Assembly: GCA_003868215.1 (NCBI GenBank)
Contig: QWDQ01000021.1
Location: 1-64,000, forward strand
Origin: Pseudophaeomoniella oleicola
Lineage: Eukaryota > Ascomycota > Eurotiomycetes > Phaeomoniellales > Phaeomoniellaceae
DNA length: 64,000 nt
Direction: 5' to 3'
Shown: in pieces, positions 21,584 to 33,600 of the stretch
Numbering within the stretch: the stretch's first letter is position 1
Layout of the letters: each line of letters starts with the position of its first letter
The notes under the pieces: model-generated
Databases searched by the model: none
Seen by the model: the letters and a program-made list of their open reading frames with translations, nothing else
What the model was told of the DNA's origin: nothing
Translations under genes and position numbers: made by a program

Positions 21584-22811
21584 ATGGCATTCAGCAATGG
21601 TCTTCGGCCGTCAGTGTTGGGCTTTATCTGCGCGGCATTGAGCCTAAGGATGTCTATCGCTCTCCCAACAGATGATCAGATAGGGCAAATGGTCGACGAA
21701 CAATTGGAAAAGAGAGCTGGAACACCATGCGGTTATTATGGTACTCTGACTTGTTCGCAAGGTCAGTACTGCTACACCGAACCCAGCAACAGCTGGGCAA
21801 TGTGCGGCTGGACAACTCCAACAGCATCGGCGGCGGCAGCAGCAGGAACATCCTGGCAGATGTATACCACCACCTATGTCGAGACAGACTATCAGACAGT
21901 GACATCAACGTATAGCCTTCCAGTATCAACGGCAGCGCCGCCAGCGCCATCAGCGCCGACGTGCAAGGCATCTCTTGGAGAAACAGTCTGTGGTAGTATA
22001 TGTTGTGCAGCCGGAGAGTTCTGCGTCGCAGATGAGAACTACTGCGCTGGAAGTGGTGGAAGTTCGGCCTTCTACTCGAGTTTCTACACATATACCACTT
22101 CCGAGACCGTTAGCGCTCCCGCACGTGGAACAACCGTTATCATAGCAACGGTGACTTCTACTGGAACAGCAACTGGTTCAGCAACTACAACAGAGCCGTA
22201 TAGTACACCCGTCTCTACAGGCGGGAGCACGGTTGGTGTATCACAAGCTTCGTCCTCACACGGCCTCTCGGGAGGTGCCATCGCAGGGATTGTCATTGGG
22301 GTAATTTTCGGGTTACTGCTGCTGCTTTTGCTCTGCCTGTGTTGTTGCGCCAAAGCCGGAATCGATGGACTTCTTGCCCTTCTTGGATTAGGAAGACGAG
22401 ACCGTGATCGACGAACAACCGAAACATATGTTGAAGAGCGACATTCACATCATGCCTCCGGCGCCGGAGCTGGCCGCAGAACCTGGTTCGGGGCACGACC
22501 TGCGAGAACCGAAGTTGTTGAAGAAAGACGGAATCGTAGGGGAGGTGGTTTTGGTGGTCTCGCTGGTGTCACCGCCGGTTTGGTTGCATTGGCTGCTGTT
22601 CTCGGCTTGAAGAGAAGAGCGGATCGCCGGGACGAGAAGAGCGATTATACCGGTGGAAGCTACAGCTATTACAGCTATGACGATACCAGTGCTAGTAAGT
22701 ATTATCCTTCCATGGTCATGCTCCTGACTTGTTGCTGACTCTTATGCTCCAGGTTCCGAAAGTTCTGATGACAGAAGAACCCGCCACACAGGGAGAAGTT
22801 CCAGACGGTGA
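21584..22811 (+). CDS. Single-pass membrane protein with cysteine-rich ectodomain
   Basis: Exons 21584-22694 and 22753-22811 (58-nt intron) give 389 aa. The chosen start MAFSNGLRPSVLGFICAA gives a clean signal peptide; an upstream in-frame Met at 21476 would place it internally. After a pro-like segment ending QLEKR comes AGTPCGYYGTLTCSQGQYCY, a small Cys module, a Thr-rich stretch, a second Cys module (CKASLGETVCGSICCAAGEF), a Ser/Thr stalk and a strong membrane helix (AIAGIVIGVIFGLLLLLLLC) followed by CCC and basic residues. The cytosolic part has an Arg-rich stretch, a Gly/Ala hydrophobic segment (GLAGVTAGLVALAAVLG) and a Tyr- and Ser-rich end. The architecture recalls surface sensors of the WSC/Mid type, but no WSC domain is seen, so the function is open. 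Confidence 0.85.
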
Positions 22812-23606
22812 TGAGTGATTGATGCCTGATAAAATGTTATTTCTTTCATTTGGTACGGCAGCGCATCTTAAGCATAGCGTGCCAGCATTGGGAGGCGTTT
22901 GAATCTTTGTATCAACACGGAGACAAGGTCACAGGAACATGGGTTTCCTCGCGGTCAGCGCAAGGTTATAGGATATGGTGCCCATGAGATAAACGTTCCA
23001 CATGGGATATGTAGATAGGAATTAGCAGAAGAGCAGCTGAAAATACGAATATGGAATCACACAAGAACCGAACTTTTATCAGAGATATGACTTGACTACC
23101 TTACCTGGGTGCAGGAGGTATATCAACGTGAAGAATGAGTGACGCTCATATGCAATGACAACTGAAATGCTTCAAGACGTGACACCCGTAGAAACCGCCG
23201 GAATCCGTACGGGCGCTACAGTATCTGGGCCTTCATTGAATTGTGATATCTTCAATCGAATGTCGTCGAGATTCAATCTCATTGACAGATGATACAGCAT
23301 CTCTTGCACTCTGTATGCATGATTACGATGGCTGAGGTTGTCGCCTAACCTGATGAAGTAAGCGCCAATCCCTGTCCAAACTTCTCCCCTCCATCCAAGC
23401 TTCACTGAGCACGCCAACCGTACTATGCCAATTAGATACTTTTCACGTCGCTATTGCATCGAATCTGTGGTCAACGACCTGGGTGCATAACCTTTGGCAA
23501 CACAATTTCGAGAGCGCCATCTTGAGCAACATGCTCATACAACTTGCAACCGGATAGCTACACCTATTTTACCGAATCTGAATTTCCAACGTCTTAAAAG
23601 GCCACA
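22812..23606. other. Intergenic region upstream of CAF40
   Basis: About 800 bases: 3' flank of the membrane-protein gene and CAF40 promoter. A minus-strand frame at 23172-23417 is open for about 85 codons but lacks an ATG at its start and is not called. Confidence 0.55.
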
Positions 23607-24984
23607 ATGATGCCCAGCTCACACGTTTACTCTCACCAACAACACTATGGTGACCAATCGTGGGGAAATATAGCACAACAGGGAGGCCAAATCTCACAAG
23701 CCCAGCATGTTGCCGCAGCGGCAGCGGCAGCGGCACAAGCACAGCAGCAACACTATAATCGCATAAATGCAGCTTCTCAAGCGCAAGGTGGCCCAGGAGG
23801 CAGATCCGATGGACAAGGACCGCATAGGAACGGCACTGGTGACAATACAAATCGTGGTGATAGCAATACAGAGAGCAGTCTTGGAAGCAGCCTCGGACTG
23901 CCAGGAGATGCCAACGTATCGGAGGAGAATCGCAAAGTCCTGCAGTGGGTTGCCGATCTCATGGAACGTCCTAAAAGAGAAGCCGCCTTGATGGAATTGA
24001 GTAAAAAGCGTGAACAGGTGCCAGAATTGGCGCTCATCATTTGGCACTCTTTCGGTAAGTTACGCTTGTCATAGTCTTGCAGTAGATACTAATCATGTCG
24101 CAGGTGTTATGACGTGTCTCCTCGAAGAGATCATCACCGTTTATCCTCTTCTGAACCCATCGCAGCTCACCGCTACCGCCTCGAATCGAGTCTGCAATGC
24201 TCTCGCACTCCTACAATGTGTTGCTTCCCACAATGAAACCCGGGGCCTTTTCCTGAATGGTATTTCTCGTCGTCTCCCCGAAGTTTGAGCGGTTGCTGAT
24301 GGTCTTAGCTCACATTCCGTTGTTTCTGTACCCGTTTCTCAATACCACATCAAAATCGCGACCTTTCGAATACCTCAGACTCACGTCCCTTGGGGTCATC
24401 GGTGCGCTTGTGAAGAACGACTCCTCCGATGTGATCAACTTTCTGCTTACAACTGAGATCATCCCGCTCTGTCTTCGAATAATGGAAACCGGCTCCGAAC
24501 TCTCGAAGACCGTTGCCATCTTCATCGTCCAGAAAATTCTACTTGATGATGTCGGTCTGGGTTACATCTGTGCTACGTATGAAAGGTTTTACGCCGTTGG
24601 CACAGTGTTGAGCAACATGGTTACACAACTTGTTGAGCAGCAGACCGGTCGACTTCTCAAGCATGTCGTCCGATGTTTCCTACGGTAAGCGTGGTCGTCG
24701 TTCCTCTATGGCAAGGGCTAATGGGACCTTCCAGATTAAGCGACAATAACAGAGCTCGTGAAGCTCTCCGACAATGTCTCCCAGAGCCGCTTCGAGACGC
24801 GACTTTCTCAGCTGCTCTTCGTGATGACGCAGCAACAAAGCGATGCCTCGGACAACTGCTCTACAATCTTTCTGACAATGCTGGCGATGCGACTGTCGCG
24901 CAGACTCCAGGTGGTTCAGTTTCTGGTAGCATTGCTGGGACGACGCTCATTGGCAGTGAGCTTGGCAATGCAACCTACAAATGA
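23607..24984 (+). CDS. CAF40: CCR4-NOT complex subunit Caf40/Rcd1 (CNOT9)
   Basis: Armadillo-repeat subunit of the CCR4-NOT deadenylase that docks partner proteins for mRNA decay and translational control. Exons 23607-24054, 24104-24259, 24309-24684 and 24735-24984 (introns 49, 49, 50 nt) give 409 aa. The N-terminal ~110 residues are Gln/Ala/Gly-rich and disordered ([17 protein letters not shown]). The conserved core follows: [60 protein letters not shown], then [37 protein letters not shown] and [12 protein letters not shown]. These match the yeast and human proteins closely. The short C-terminal tail is low complexity. A Met codon immediately follows the first, so the start is 23607 or 23610. 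Confidence 0.97.
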
Positions 24985-26021
24985 TTTACTTACGTGATGA
25001 TTTTACAGATGGCTACAGAGGGGCCCATGAATAAGAACAGGGTCAAATGCATAGGTCAATATTAGATGCAAAGGTATTATTGGCCCTCTTTATTTGCTAT
25101 TGCATCCCATTGGTTTGATACCCATGACATTCGAAGGGACACGGCGCTCTGTATTTGGGGCTTGTTAAGGGAGACATGTATCGGCGCGTTTTATCACATA
25201 TCATTCAGCACAAAAGGGATATGGAGAGGTGAAAAAGGAATTTTGGCCAATTTTCTACAAGAGGAGTTCTCACTTTGATTTCTTTCGAAAGGCTCGGATC
25301 GTTACACCATCACATGACATATACCAGCACGCGCACACACACATACGTCCACCGATTCTCATTTCGACATTGTACTTTTACCAATTTCAGCGGAACCACC
25401 AGAAAAAGCCCCCCTTCCGCCATCGAAGTTATCAACGGCGTCAAATCTCGATTGTTTCCCCCCCTTCTTTCCGGTGCCGACTATGTCTCTCGCTTTTTTT
25501 TTTGTCTCTTTTCTATATCTGGCGTCTGAAAGTTGACTTGTACTTGTACCATAGAAGAAAAAGGAAGAAGAAAACAAAACAAAACAAAGCAAGAGATACC
25601 AACAGATATTTTGACAATATTATAGCTAACCTATTGACGGCCTAATCTGCTTTACCCTGGGCTTTGAGTAAGTTAGTAGTAGAGGTCTGCTTGTTTACTG
25701 TAGAGGGTCCTACATTTACTTGTTTGATGCATGAAGTCGATGAGTTTTAAGAAGAAGCGGTTCAAATTTGTAATACAGTGAACTAGCTACACACAGGTAG
25801 GTACCTAGGTAGCCCAGGCAGATAGGACGGGATGTTTCAACGTCTTGCTTTTGTTCGTTACTCTCATTAGACTTACCTTTCCTCTTCTCTTCTCTTGTCC
25901 CTCTTTCTTGTTCTGCAAACCCTTACCTTCTTACCTTACTTACTCCTAACACACTCTCCTCATCGCCGAGGACTAAACAGACTCACCTACCCTCTGTTCG
26001 AACTCACATACATACATACCC
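24985..26021. other. Gene-free stretch between converging genes
   Basis: One kilobase between the 3' ends of CAF40 and the orphan gene. It holds a CA-rich stretch (25329-25345), AAAAC repeats (25572-25590), a palindromic GGTAGGTACCTAGGTAG motif (25796-25812) and a pyrimidine-rich tract (25873-25925). No coding pattern seen. Confidence 0.55.
25796..25812. repeat. GGTAGGTACCTAGGTAG palindromic motif
   Basis: One of the clearest copies of the dispersed GGTA/TACC motif. It contains ACCTAGGT and GGTACC, both self-complementary. Similar motifs sit at 15688-15719, 30518-30530, 35481-35490 and 47251-47320. Confidence 0.7.
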
Positions 26022-26768
26022 TTATTTCAGCGTGTTCCTCCTATTCCACGTTCCATGCTCGTTTCTCAGGAGTCTGCCAGCAGCGTTCCTTCGCGACCAT
26101 GTGTCGTTTTCGTTTCGGGTGAGTCTGGTTCCTCCGAGGGCAGTCAGGGGAGAGGGGTTGAGGTCGGTGGTGAGGTCGTTGAGGTCGTTGACGTTGTCGA
26201 AGGAGGTAATGCTGTCGGAGTCGTCGGAATCGTCAGTTACGTCGTCGTGATCATCGGTCCAAGCGGCATCTGGATCTTGCTTCGAGGGCTTGATGGGAGG
26301 GTGGAGGTGGGTTGAGAGTAGAGGATGTTTTGTACCGGAGGATGCATGCAGTGTCACAGAAGGGGGTATGGTCTCATTTAGAGAATAGTCAGTGTTTCCA
26401 CCAGGGGTGCTGCACTCACTTTCGAATAGCACACAATCATCGTGCATTGTGGGAAAGCCGTCAGGCCCAAGGAGCGGGGAGGAAGATCGTGAACCACCTT
26501 TGGGCTCTTGATTCTCATATCGACTCCATGCCACAGCAGTGTAGAGCTTCTCACTCGCCATCCTGAGAGCACCCAAACCTTTGATCATAAGTTGCACTGG
26601 GCGAGCTTGGGGGCTGCTGACAGGGGTCACTTGGGGACAGTGCCGGTTGGGATAACTTGCAACTGATTGTTGCAATACGTCCTGTGGAGATAGCCAGCTA
26701 CCGCCGAGAACAGAAGGGGTCGCAATCCCGGAGTCTGTAGTCATTGATTTCATCTCCTGGAATGCCAT
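26022..26768 (-). CDS. Disordered orphan protein
   Basis: Single-exon frame of 248 aa with no recognised domain, signal peptide or membrane segment. The first half has a short, possibly ordered part (VQLMIKGLGALRMASEKLYT). The rest is rich in Ser, Thr, Pro and Asp (DDHDDVTDDSDDSDSITS). The C-terminus carries two similar short units, RNENDTWSRRN and RNEHGTWNRRN, separated by AAGRLL. The reverse strand has shorter frames over the same bases, but only this one is long and spans the whole stretch. It is divergent from DPP3, 685 bases apart. Function unknown. Confidence 0.6.
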   Translation of the reverse strand: MAFQEMKSMTTDSGIATPSVLGGSWLSPQDVLQQSVASYPNRHCPQVTPVSSPQARPVQLMIKGLGALRMASEKLYTAVAWSRYENQEPKGGSRSSSPLLGPDGFPTMHDDCVLFESECSTPGGNTDYSLNETIPPSVTLHASSGTKHPLLSTHLHPPIKPSKQDPDAAWTDDHDDVTDDSDDSDSITSFDNVNDLNDLTTDLNPSPLTALGGTRLTRNENDTWSRRNAAGRLLRNEHGTWNRRNTLK

Positions 26769-27453
26769 GGTGTGTATTGCTGATATGAGAGAGAAAATAC
26801 GAAGACAGACGGGAAAAGGATGGAGGTGGACAGGAAAAGATGAAGATGAGGGAAGACCAGGACGGACAGAGAATATGAAATCTTATATGAGATATCTTCC
26901 TTCTCTGCTGCGTACCCATGCCTGTAACAAAGCTGGAAGACATGAATAAGAAGACAATAGCCTTTGATACCGTGGTTTCTTCCATGACAAAAGAGAGACA
27001 AAGAGTGGCTGAATACGACAGCCAACCGTTGTGACAACCTTTGTCTATTCGCTCCTTCAACAGCTGTCCTCTTCATCTTGTCTCAGAACGACAATGATAT
27101 GTAGTGAGTACTTCGAAGGGCGATTGTTGGAAGTGATAGAGCAAACCGCCAAAAATAGAATCTTGCCTGTTGTAACTTATATCATTAATTACGGGACATA
27201 TCTTTAGGGTAGCATTAGCCCCGGGAAATGTTAGATTAGGTAGATAGATTAGCGAGGCGGGTGAGCTTCCTTTAGCTGTACTAAGGTAATCTGGTCCAGT
27301 AGTGGGTTCAGAGCTACAGCGAAAAGCTCCCTAGCTAAGGCTAAGCTCAGGTAAGGTAACGTTAGGCAAGCTATCGATTCACTCCAATTGCATCAGTCGT
27401 CATGCATTACATAGCCAAGTAGCCCCTCGTGACCATACTGCGTAGTATACTGT
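26769..27453. promoter_or_regulatory. Divergent upstream region (orphan / DPP3)
   Basis: Upstream of both the minus-strand orphan and plus-strand DPP3. It holds TTAGGTAGATAG and CAGGTAAGGTAACG motifs (27237-27362) and a CTGCGTAGTATACTG element (27438-27452). The minus-strand frames at 26698-27076 look like chance overlap. Confidence 0.5.
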
Positions 27454-29937
27454 ATGAGAGCTGTACTACCTTACCCCTCATCTTCTTCTTCCTTTTCCAT
27501 GCTCCCCCGGCTTTTCTCAAATCTGGGAAGCTCCAGACCCGCCTTGAGACGTCTCCAGTTACTTAAAACCCAGTCCACCGTACGGTCTTTCTCTTCGACG
27601 ATCAGAATGCTGGACGACAAGGCCAAGCAGCAATTCCTGGCCGATGCGCCGCCTACAGTCGTACAACTCGAGATCAAGCCACACTTCGAGGCTTTGAGTG
27701 ACAAGCAAAAGCGTTATGCACACTACATCAGCCGAGCTGCCTTTTCGGGCACTCGTGTGACTCTGCGACAAGTGTCCCCCGAATCCGAACCCATCTACGA
27801 CCTCATCCTATCGTTATACAAGGCCTGCCAAGGTGACTGGCCGTCGCTGGGTCAAAAGACAGATGTGAAGCCCCAGGAAGTCACCTCGTTTCTGGAATAT
27901 GCGGCGCAATTCTTGGGTAATTGTGGGAACTACAAGGGGTTTGGAGACTCAAAATTCATACCTCGTATACCCGCAGAAGTGGTGGAAAAGCTTGCATCGG
28001 TGTCGTCGGAGGCAAAAGCGGTCTATGGAAAGGTCCTAAGTACAGGAGGCGGCCTATATGAGACCTCGGAGCCGGCGCTTATGCACCTGGGATATTCCGA
28101 GGCTGGCCACATGACGTAGGTGCCTAGCGATCTGAGATACGTGCAGAATGCTTACTGCGTGCTCATGTAGGACTTATTACCCCGATTCACCAAGCATCAC
28201 GAACGAAGAGATATCGGCGGTCCATGAATTCATGGAGAAGAAAGATTTACTCCCTGAGAACACCAGACTGAAAAAGGATGGAGACGGAAACTTTGAACTG
28301 CTCATTGCATCAGGTGTTGCGAACCCACCGGTTGGGGACCGCGATATCAAAGGTGCAGATGTCTTCGAGCTGGATGGTAAGCTGCAGGGGAAGAGGTTGG
28401 AACTGGTCTATGGCGATCACCTGAACGAGATGGCCAAGGTCGCTCTGAATCTTAAGAAGGCGAGCCATAACGCAGATAATGATCTCCAGAAGCAAATGCA
28501 AGAGCACTACGTGGCGTCTTTTAGCACCGGCTCATTACTTGCATACAAAGATGCTCAACGGTCATGGGTTCAAGATAAGGGTCCAATGGTTGAGACAAAT
28601 ATTGGCTTCGTTGAGACTTATAGAGATCCCCAGGGTATCCGGGGCGAGTGGGAAGGTTTCGTGGCAATGGTAAACCAGGAGCGAACACGAGCATTTGGGA
28701 AATTAGTAAAGAATGCCCCTAAAATGATCCCAGCATTGCCGTGGTCTGCCGAGTTCGAAAAGGACAAGTTCCTCTCACCTGACTTCACTTCTCTCGAAGT
28801 GCTTACCTTCGCCGGCAGTGGCATTCCAGCCGGTATCAACATTCCCAATTACGATGATATCCGACAGAATTTTGGCTTTAAAAACGTGTCCCTGGGCAAT
28901 GTCCTATCAGCTAAAGCGCCCAACGAGCCTATTCCGTTCATACGAGAAGCGGACCAAGAAACGTTCAGGAAGTACCGCGACCCAGCGTTTGAAATTCAAG
29001 TTGGTCTACACGAGTTATTGGGACACGGGACCGGCAAACTCCTACAAGAAACGTCGCCGGGCGAATACAACTTCGATCCAAAGAATCCCCCTATAAGTCC
29101 TCTGACCGGTGAGCCAGTGAAGACTTGGTATAAACCTGGTCAAACTTGGTCGTCCGTCTTCGGACCCATTGCAAGCTCCTACGAGGAATGCAGAGCCGAA
29201 TGGTGAGTCCCCCAACCCCCAGCCTATGAACATTAGCTGAACTTGCACCTTCACAGCGTCGCCATGGCACTGGCATGCGAATTCGACGTTCTCCAGCTCT
29301 TCGGCTTCGGCGACGGAACGACAAACATGAACAACGAAGCCGGCGACGTCCTCTATTCCGCATACTTACAAATGGCCAGAGCAGGCGTCACAGCCCTTGA
29401 ATTCTGGGATCCGAAATCTCGGAAATGGGGTCAGGCGCACATGCAAGCCCGGTTCTCGATCCTGCGCACCTTCCTCGACGCCGGCGAGGACTTTGTGCAA
29501 CTGAAGTCGTCCACCGGCGATCTGTCTGACATTGAAATCTACCTCGACCGTTCCAAGATCCTCAGCGTAGGCCGTCCAGCCGTGGAGAAATACTTGCAAA
29601 AGCTTCAAATCTACAAGGTACGTATCATCCTTTCCCCCTCTCCTATCTTCTCCCCCTCCCCCCTCCAAAACCCAAACTAACCTCCTCTTTCTTTCCCCCT
29701 AAACAGTCCACAGCCGACATATCCTCCGGCACCGACCTCTACACCTCCATCACCTCCGTCTCCGACTGGTTCGCGACCGAACTGCGCCCCATCGTGCTCG
29801 AAAAGAAGATCCCGCGCAAGGTGTTTGTGCAGGCCAACACGTTCATCGACGACGAAGGGACCGGCGCGGTCAGGTTGAAAGAGTACGAGCCGACGCTGGA
29901 GGGCTTGATTCAGAGTTATGCGGAGAGGGAGGTTTGA
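27454..29937 (+). CDS. DPP3: Dipeptidyl peptidase III (zinc metallopeptidase, M49)
   Basis: Removes dipeptides from the N-terminus of short peptides. Exons 27454-28115, 28171-29202, 29257-29617 and 29707-29937 (introns 55, 54, 89 nt) give 761 aa. The zinc motif HELLGH stands at about residue 501 and the second signature EECRAE, rebuilt across a splice, at about 557. Starting at the internal Met (27607, MLDDKAKQQFLADAPP) gives 710 aa, nearly the length of yeast YOL057W (711), and puts HELLGH at about 450 as in the human enzyme. The extra 51 residues are rich in Arg, Ser and Leu with no acidic residues until the internal start, like a mitochondrial presequence, so two forms (mitochondrial and cytosolic) may be made. 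All metal and catalytic residues seen are intact. Confidence 0.96.
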
Positions 29938-30687
29938 GGAAGAGAAATTAAAAAGTAATTTGTTTTTTTTTTCAAGTGAAAAATGAAATAAAGCCCTCCC
30001 ATGAACAGTCTTCTTCTTGGGCATCCATCTGTATTAATTTGTGTGATCATGCTACATTATCACCCTTACTACAGTACCTATTACCTACTGCCTACCTCGG
30101 TACTTAGAGCACAACAAGAAGAGTAGAGAACAGTAAAGAAAGGCACATTTTCTTTCAATGTTGATAATTCAATATTGCCAAAAACCCTGAACGGAAAAAG
30201 GCCCCCTTTCTCAAGTTCATTACTAATCGCTCACTGACTTGTTCACTTGCTTGCTCGCTCGCTTGCTTTGCTACTCATCAAAAGGAGAGAGAGAGCATGG
30301 TGGTATCTATTCCCTAAAAAAAAACAAAAGAGAAATGTTCCTTCGAAAACCCAGAAAAGAAGAACAAGTAGAGAAAATACAACATCGAACCCCAGCGTAG
30401 TCGTAGAGTACTCATACATCATTAAGAGAAGGGAGAAAGAAAAAAAGAAGTGGAACGAAACCAAGCAGAGCCGTCAAAGACGAAAATCCAGGCATCCCAC
30501 CGCACGTACACACCCTGCTAGGTACCTAGTCCAACAAAGCTGGCTTTCGAGGAGAAAGTAGAGAAAAAAAAAAGTATCGTAGACAGTAATCGGTAGGACA
30601 GGTAAATCGACAAAATCATTCGTCATCCTTCGAATGACGATGAACGCGTGGCCCGAAAGTGATAGACGGACCGTTCCATCCTATATT
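29938..30687. other. Gene-free stretch between converging DPP3 and the GTPase gene
   Basis: Holds both 3' flanks, GCTTGCTCGCTCGCTTGC simple sequence (30249-30267) and a TAGGTACCTAG motif (30519-30529). Frames on both strands are low complexity and not called. Confidence 0.6.
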
Positions 30688-33600
30688 TCAATAATCAGAT
30701 TCGTCGAACGAAGCGGAATCTTCGGTCGCTTCGCTGTCGAAGGTCGGTGTTAAGTTTTCCTTTTCTTCATAGTCATCGGAAAGGCTCGACAATGCAGCAC
30801 CATCCTTGACAGACGGGAGGGGTATGTCAACTTCCATCTTATCTTTGGTGTAAGGTGGGCTTGCTGAAAGAGACCTCCAAGGTGCTGGAGTCTCTGGCTT
30901 CTCGTCTTCAGTGGAGGACGTGTGTGCTGAAACGGGTGAGGATTCGCAAACTTCCGTCTCATTTGTGGTGACAGTACTGGCATTGTTCCTTACGGCAGAC
31001 CTTGCTTCCTTGGCTTGATCCTCATCGTTGTCTTCGCTCTTTATACCGAGTTCTTTCTTGAAGGTAGATTCGACGTGCTCAATAATTTCCGAAATCTCTG
31101 ACTTCATCATGCGTTGGATTCTGGGCATATTAGCTGTGGAAACATGATTGTTTCCCAGCACTGCAGACATGTAGTCACGCTTGACTGCTAGAAACACGGG
31201 ATCCGCCTGTGAGAGCATGTTCTGTTCGACACCAGCCACCATTCTCTTGAGTTGGCCTTGGACAGTTTTCGTGCTCTCTCGGAACATGACCATCTTCTCG
31301 TTTTCAACATGTTGGGTCATTAAGGCCTTCATCCGCATGAATGACCCAGGACCGCATTCAGCTACACATCCGTTATAAGCATCCTGCATTGCTCGAGCAA
31401 CGACTGGGACGAATTCACGATTGATGTCTTTCTGCTTCGTGATCAGCTCTTCTCGAGCAATCCTGGCGATGTCCTTGAAAGTCTCTTTGTAAGTGCGTAG
31501 TTGTTGTTTTAGCATGTGGAAGGCAGCCACGGAAGTGCCATTTCGTGTGGCGCGCTCCTCGACCACTTTGTGGAACTCATCCAATGCTCTCCCAGATTTT
31601 ACGGCAAGCTCAGCCATGATGACGGGTACTCGGCGTGTGAAGCATCTTTCCCAGCCTGGTGCACACAACTTAAGCATGGGATCCGTGAGTTGAGCATTGA
31701 AATCGAGCAAGCCCTGTGCATTAGAGTATATGCCATCGCGCCGACACACTGCCTTGTAAGTAGACCAGTAGAGACCACCAGCAGCTCGATTATCTCGGTT
31801 CACAGGTGCACCCCATTGGGTGACTGTTGGACTTGCAGCTTCCACAGCACCTCTTATAGCCGAATCAAAATGGTCGTAGATCTGATCTTGGAATTCTACG
31901 CTGACAGATCTACAGACAGACTTGATGGCGTTCTCCAGGTCCTTGTCAAGTTTCGCAAATCTATCATGGAGAATGTCAGCTTCTCTGGCTTTCTGAGCCG
32001 CAGTAAGATTTTTGGTGCCATCGTTGGACGACCAAAGCCTCAGCGAATTCAGTAGCTGGCTAAGACTGTTTAGAAACCGTCTGCATGTGGCATCTCTGCC
32101 TGCTTCTGTGAGCTTTTTGCAATGAGCCTGAAGCTGGGGAACCTCCGTCTCCTCAATATTCTTGAAGCCTGGTACTGGTGGATCTTTCTTCAAGCGGCCT
32201 TGCAACTTTTGATAACCCCTCGAAGACACACAGAAGACAGGGAGACTTTGCGCAACTTCGTTGTAATCGCGAGCGTCAACGTCTGGATTGAAATTGGCGG
32301 CGTCCTGCTCCTCAGCTATCTCTTGGTCGAGTTCTCTTATGCCAGCAGCAAAATCCTGCTGTATGGCACCTTTCGAATATTGGTTCCTACCGGAAATACA
32401 AATGGCACTCATCTCTGCGTCAACGTCATCTTTCTTAGCCTTGATACCAGACACCTGTCCTCTAAGTTCCTTAATGCTCTCATCCAATTTGGCTTTTTCG
32501 CGACGGCCATCTCTCTTCGTAGCTCTCAATTCCGAGATCTTATGCTGAACCTCCTCCTCGGTCAAAGGAGGAGATTCACCTTCTTCGCCCTCGCTTTCAG
32601 ACGCAGAACTCTCCTCTTCGCAACTGGCATCACGATACTCTTCATCATCTTCATCGTCAGAGAGGTGCTTCGGCCGCTTCCGAGATCGCGTTGGGCTCGA
32701 ATTAACCTTGCGCTTCTTAGAACTCTTTGTTTTGGGTGCGTAGACAGTCTGACCATCATCTAAGTCCTCGAGGAGCTTCTCCCAAGTCTCTAACTCTTCG
32801 TCAGCGGACTCCAAAGCGGCATTGAAATCTGCTTTGCTTTCCTTAAGCCCTTCAATCTCTTTCTGTAGCTTTCTGGCTTCTTTGTCGAGATTGTCCGATT
32901 GCTCCCAAAGTGCGCCCATTTCCTCTTCAAGACCGAGAGAATCTTGCGCTTCAATAAGACTGATATCATCTGTCTTGCTACATATGAAAGTGACTGTGCT
33001 GAAGCCTCCATCCATTTTCAACTGACGCTTGAAGGATTCCCCCAGCAGCGATTTCGCCGCTTTATCGTCAACAGCTCTGTTTATTGGAGCAACGATCCAT
33101 AATCCTGTGCATTGCTTCATGTAACTCTCCGCTACCGCAGCTCTGGCTTGGTTAGAGTCATGGACTCCTGGTAGATCGACGATCACAGCCCCAGTTGACA
33201 GAGCATCTGCTTTGACAAAGAGTCGAACAACTCGAATCAAGGGCCAGAATTCCATCTCCCTAGGCTTGCTCTTCTCTTTATCGGTCTTCTTCCCTGTAGC
33301 CTTCTCCTTGCTGTCAACGTAGTGCTGCAGGTCTTTGTAGAATCGTGCAGGGTCGGATGATGATAATGACCTGCTACTTCCTAACAAACGAGCCACGTTA
33401 CTATGCTTCATTAAGGTCTCGACGGAGCTGTTCGCCATATCCTCCTTGGTAAGCTTGGGATAGACAGCTTTGATCTTTGCATAAGCAATCCCAGCCTCGG
33501 TATCTTCATTGCTGCTTTCTCGTGACACTGCTCCGTTACCGTCCAACAAGTCCTGAAAGAGTACATTTAACTCGTTTTTCCAGGCATCGGCGCTGATGAA

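Noticed and set aside
23172-23417. Minus-strand frame of about 81 codons with protein-like composition
   Set aside because: No ATG at the start, preceded by a stop in frame, no family resemblance and no splice partner that I could support.
26698-27076. Overlapping minus-strand frames of 108-120 codons upstream of the orphan
   Set aside because: Two frames overlap each other and the orphan start; composition and lack of motifs suggest chance.
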